Below are positions 5,516 through 5,612 of a DNA stretch of 5,612 bases, piece after piece. The stretch lies in contig LVAZ01000124.1 of the NCBI GenBank assembly GCA_001603055.1, positions 1-5,612 of the forward strand, given 5' to 3'. The DNA comes from Victivallales bacterium Lenti_02 (GTDB taxonomy: Bacteria > Verrucomicrobiota > Lentisphaeria > Oligosphaerales > Lenti-02). The position numbers and the translations under genes are program-made. The notes under the pieces are model-generated. The model was given only the letters and a program-made list of their open reading frames with translations, did not search any database and was not told the origin of the DNA. Numbering within the stretch: the first letter of the stretch is position 1; every line of letters begins with the position of its first letter.

Positions 5516-5612
5516 GCAGGCTAAAGCCTGTACTACGAACGGGGAGCAGGCTAAAGCCTGTACTACGAACGGGGAGCAGGCTGAAGCCTGTACTACGAAC
5601 GGGGAGCAGGCT
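5516..5612 (-). repeat. REP-like tandem array, 30-base unit, three full copies plus the beginning of a fourth
   Basis: Units start at 5516, 5546 and 5576, with the first seven bases of a fourth at 5606-5612; the array continues beyond the window. Each unit contains the hairpin CAGGCT-AA-AGCCTG followed by TACTACGAAC and a GGGGA linker. Copies one and two are identical. Copy three has a single A-to-G change at 5583, in the hairpin loop. Read on the minus strand, each copy has GTAG two bases 5' of the hairpin (for example 5533-5536), the arrangement known for REP elements moved by RAYT transposases. With the inverted copy at 5474-5497 it forms a BIME-like cluster. It is not a CRISPR array, since there are no variable spacers. 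Confidence 0.85.

Larger units (their letters stand above)
5441..5612 (-). other. Open frame through the repeats, possible 3' tail of a right-hand gene
   Basis: One minus-strand frame is open from the window edge to the TGA at 5441-5443. The 30-base repeat is a multiple of three, so it encodes a ten-residue period (ACSPFVVQA plus L or S) in this frame; the other two minus-strand frames need not stay open. After the repeats the frame reads WDAPQRPKGRTTN and then EIPASAVVLF before the stop. The last ten residues resemble by eye the hydrophobic end of C-terminal beta-sandwich domains in some glycosidases. This could be a coding tail into which repeats inserted, or chance. I see no other gene in 5378-5612. 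Confidence 0.18.

Noticed and set aside
4445..5524. 359-residue plus-strand frame opposite the ABC gene
   Set aside because: It is Gly/Glu/His-rich, antisense to a complete ATPase with all motifs, and ends in the repeat array.
5474..5612. CRISPR array
   Set aside because: Copies are directly adjacent with a constant 30-base period and no variable spacers; the linker is identical between copies and one copy is inverted.

Overview
The window is very GC-rich, with third codon positions almost all G or C. It carries five recognisable protein genes and a short repeat-rich intergenic stretch at the right edge. A BNR/sialidase-like protein and a PF12831-type FAD oxidoreductase without signal peptides, next to a GH32 enzyme and an Opp/Dpp-type transporter ATPase, suggest a polysaccharide-degrading bacterium of the Planctomycetota-Verrucomicrobiota-Lentisphaerota/Kiritimatiellota group. 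That placement is an inference from gene content, not a phylogenetic result.

Layout. Three genes on the minus strand run leftward as a probable transcription unit: a small single-pass membrane protein (2803 to 2267), a sialidase-fold BNR-repeat protein (2252 to 1128) and an FAD-dependent oxidoreductase cut off by the left edge (1040 to 1). A 126-base divergent intergenic region (2804-2929) separates them from a plus-strand GH32 fructan/sucrose hydrolase (2930-4411) with all three family catalytic motifs intact. The GH32 gene meets an OppD/DppD-type ABC transporter ATPase gene (5377 to 4415) tail to tail, with only 3 bases between the stop codons.

Right edge. From about 5400 on there are GC-rich hairpins, then a REP-like array. 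One hairpin copy stands in inverted orientation (5474-5497), followed by three direct copies with a 30-base period and the beginning of a fourth at the window end. The inverted and direct copies differ by paired, compensating stem changes, and both have GTAG two bases 5' of the hairpin. This resembles REP/BIME elements mobilised by RAYT (IS200/IS605-like) transposases.

How the genes may work together. GH32 would release fructose from sucrose or fructo-oligosaccharides. The ATPase would power uptake of peptides or oligosaccharides. The sialidase-like protein and the oxidoreductase look like parts of a glycan-processing locus of unknown substrate. No wholly new system is evident. The most noteworthy elements are the REP-like array with covarying stems, the possible coding tail beneath it, and the three-gene operon headed by an uncharacterised membrane protein.
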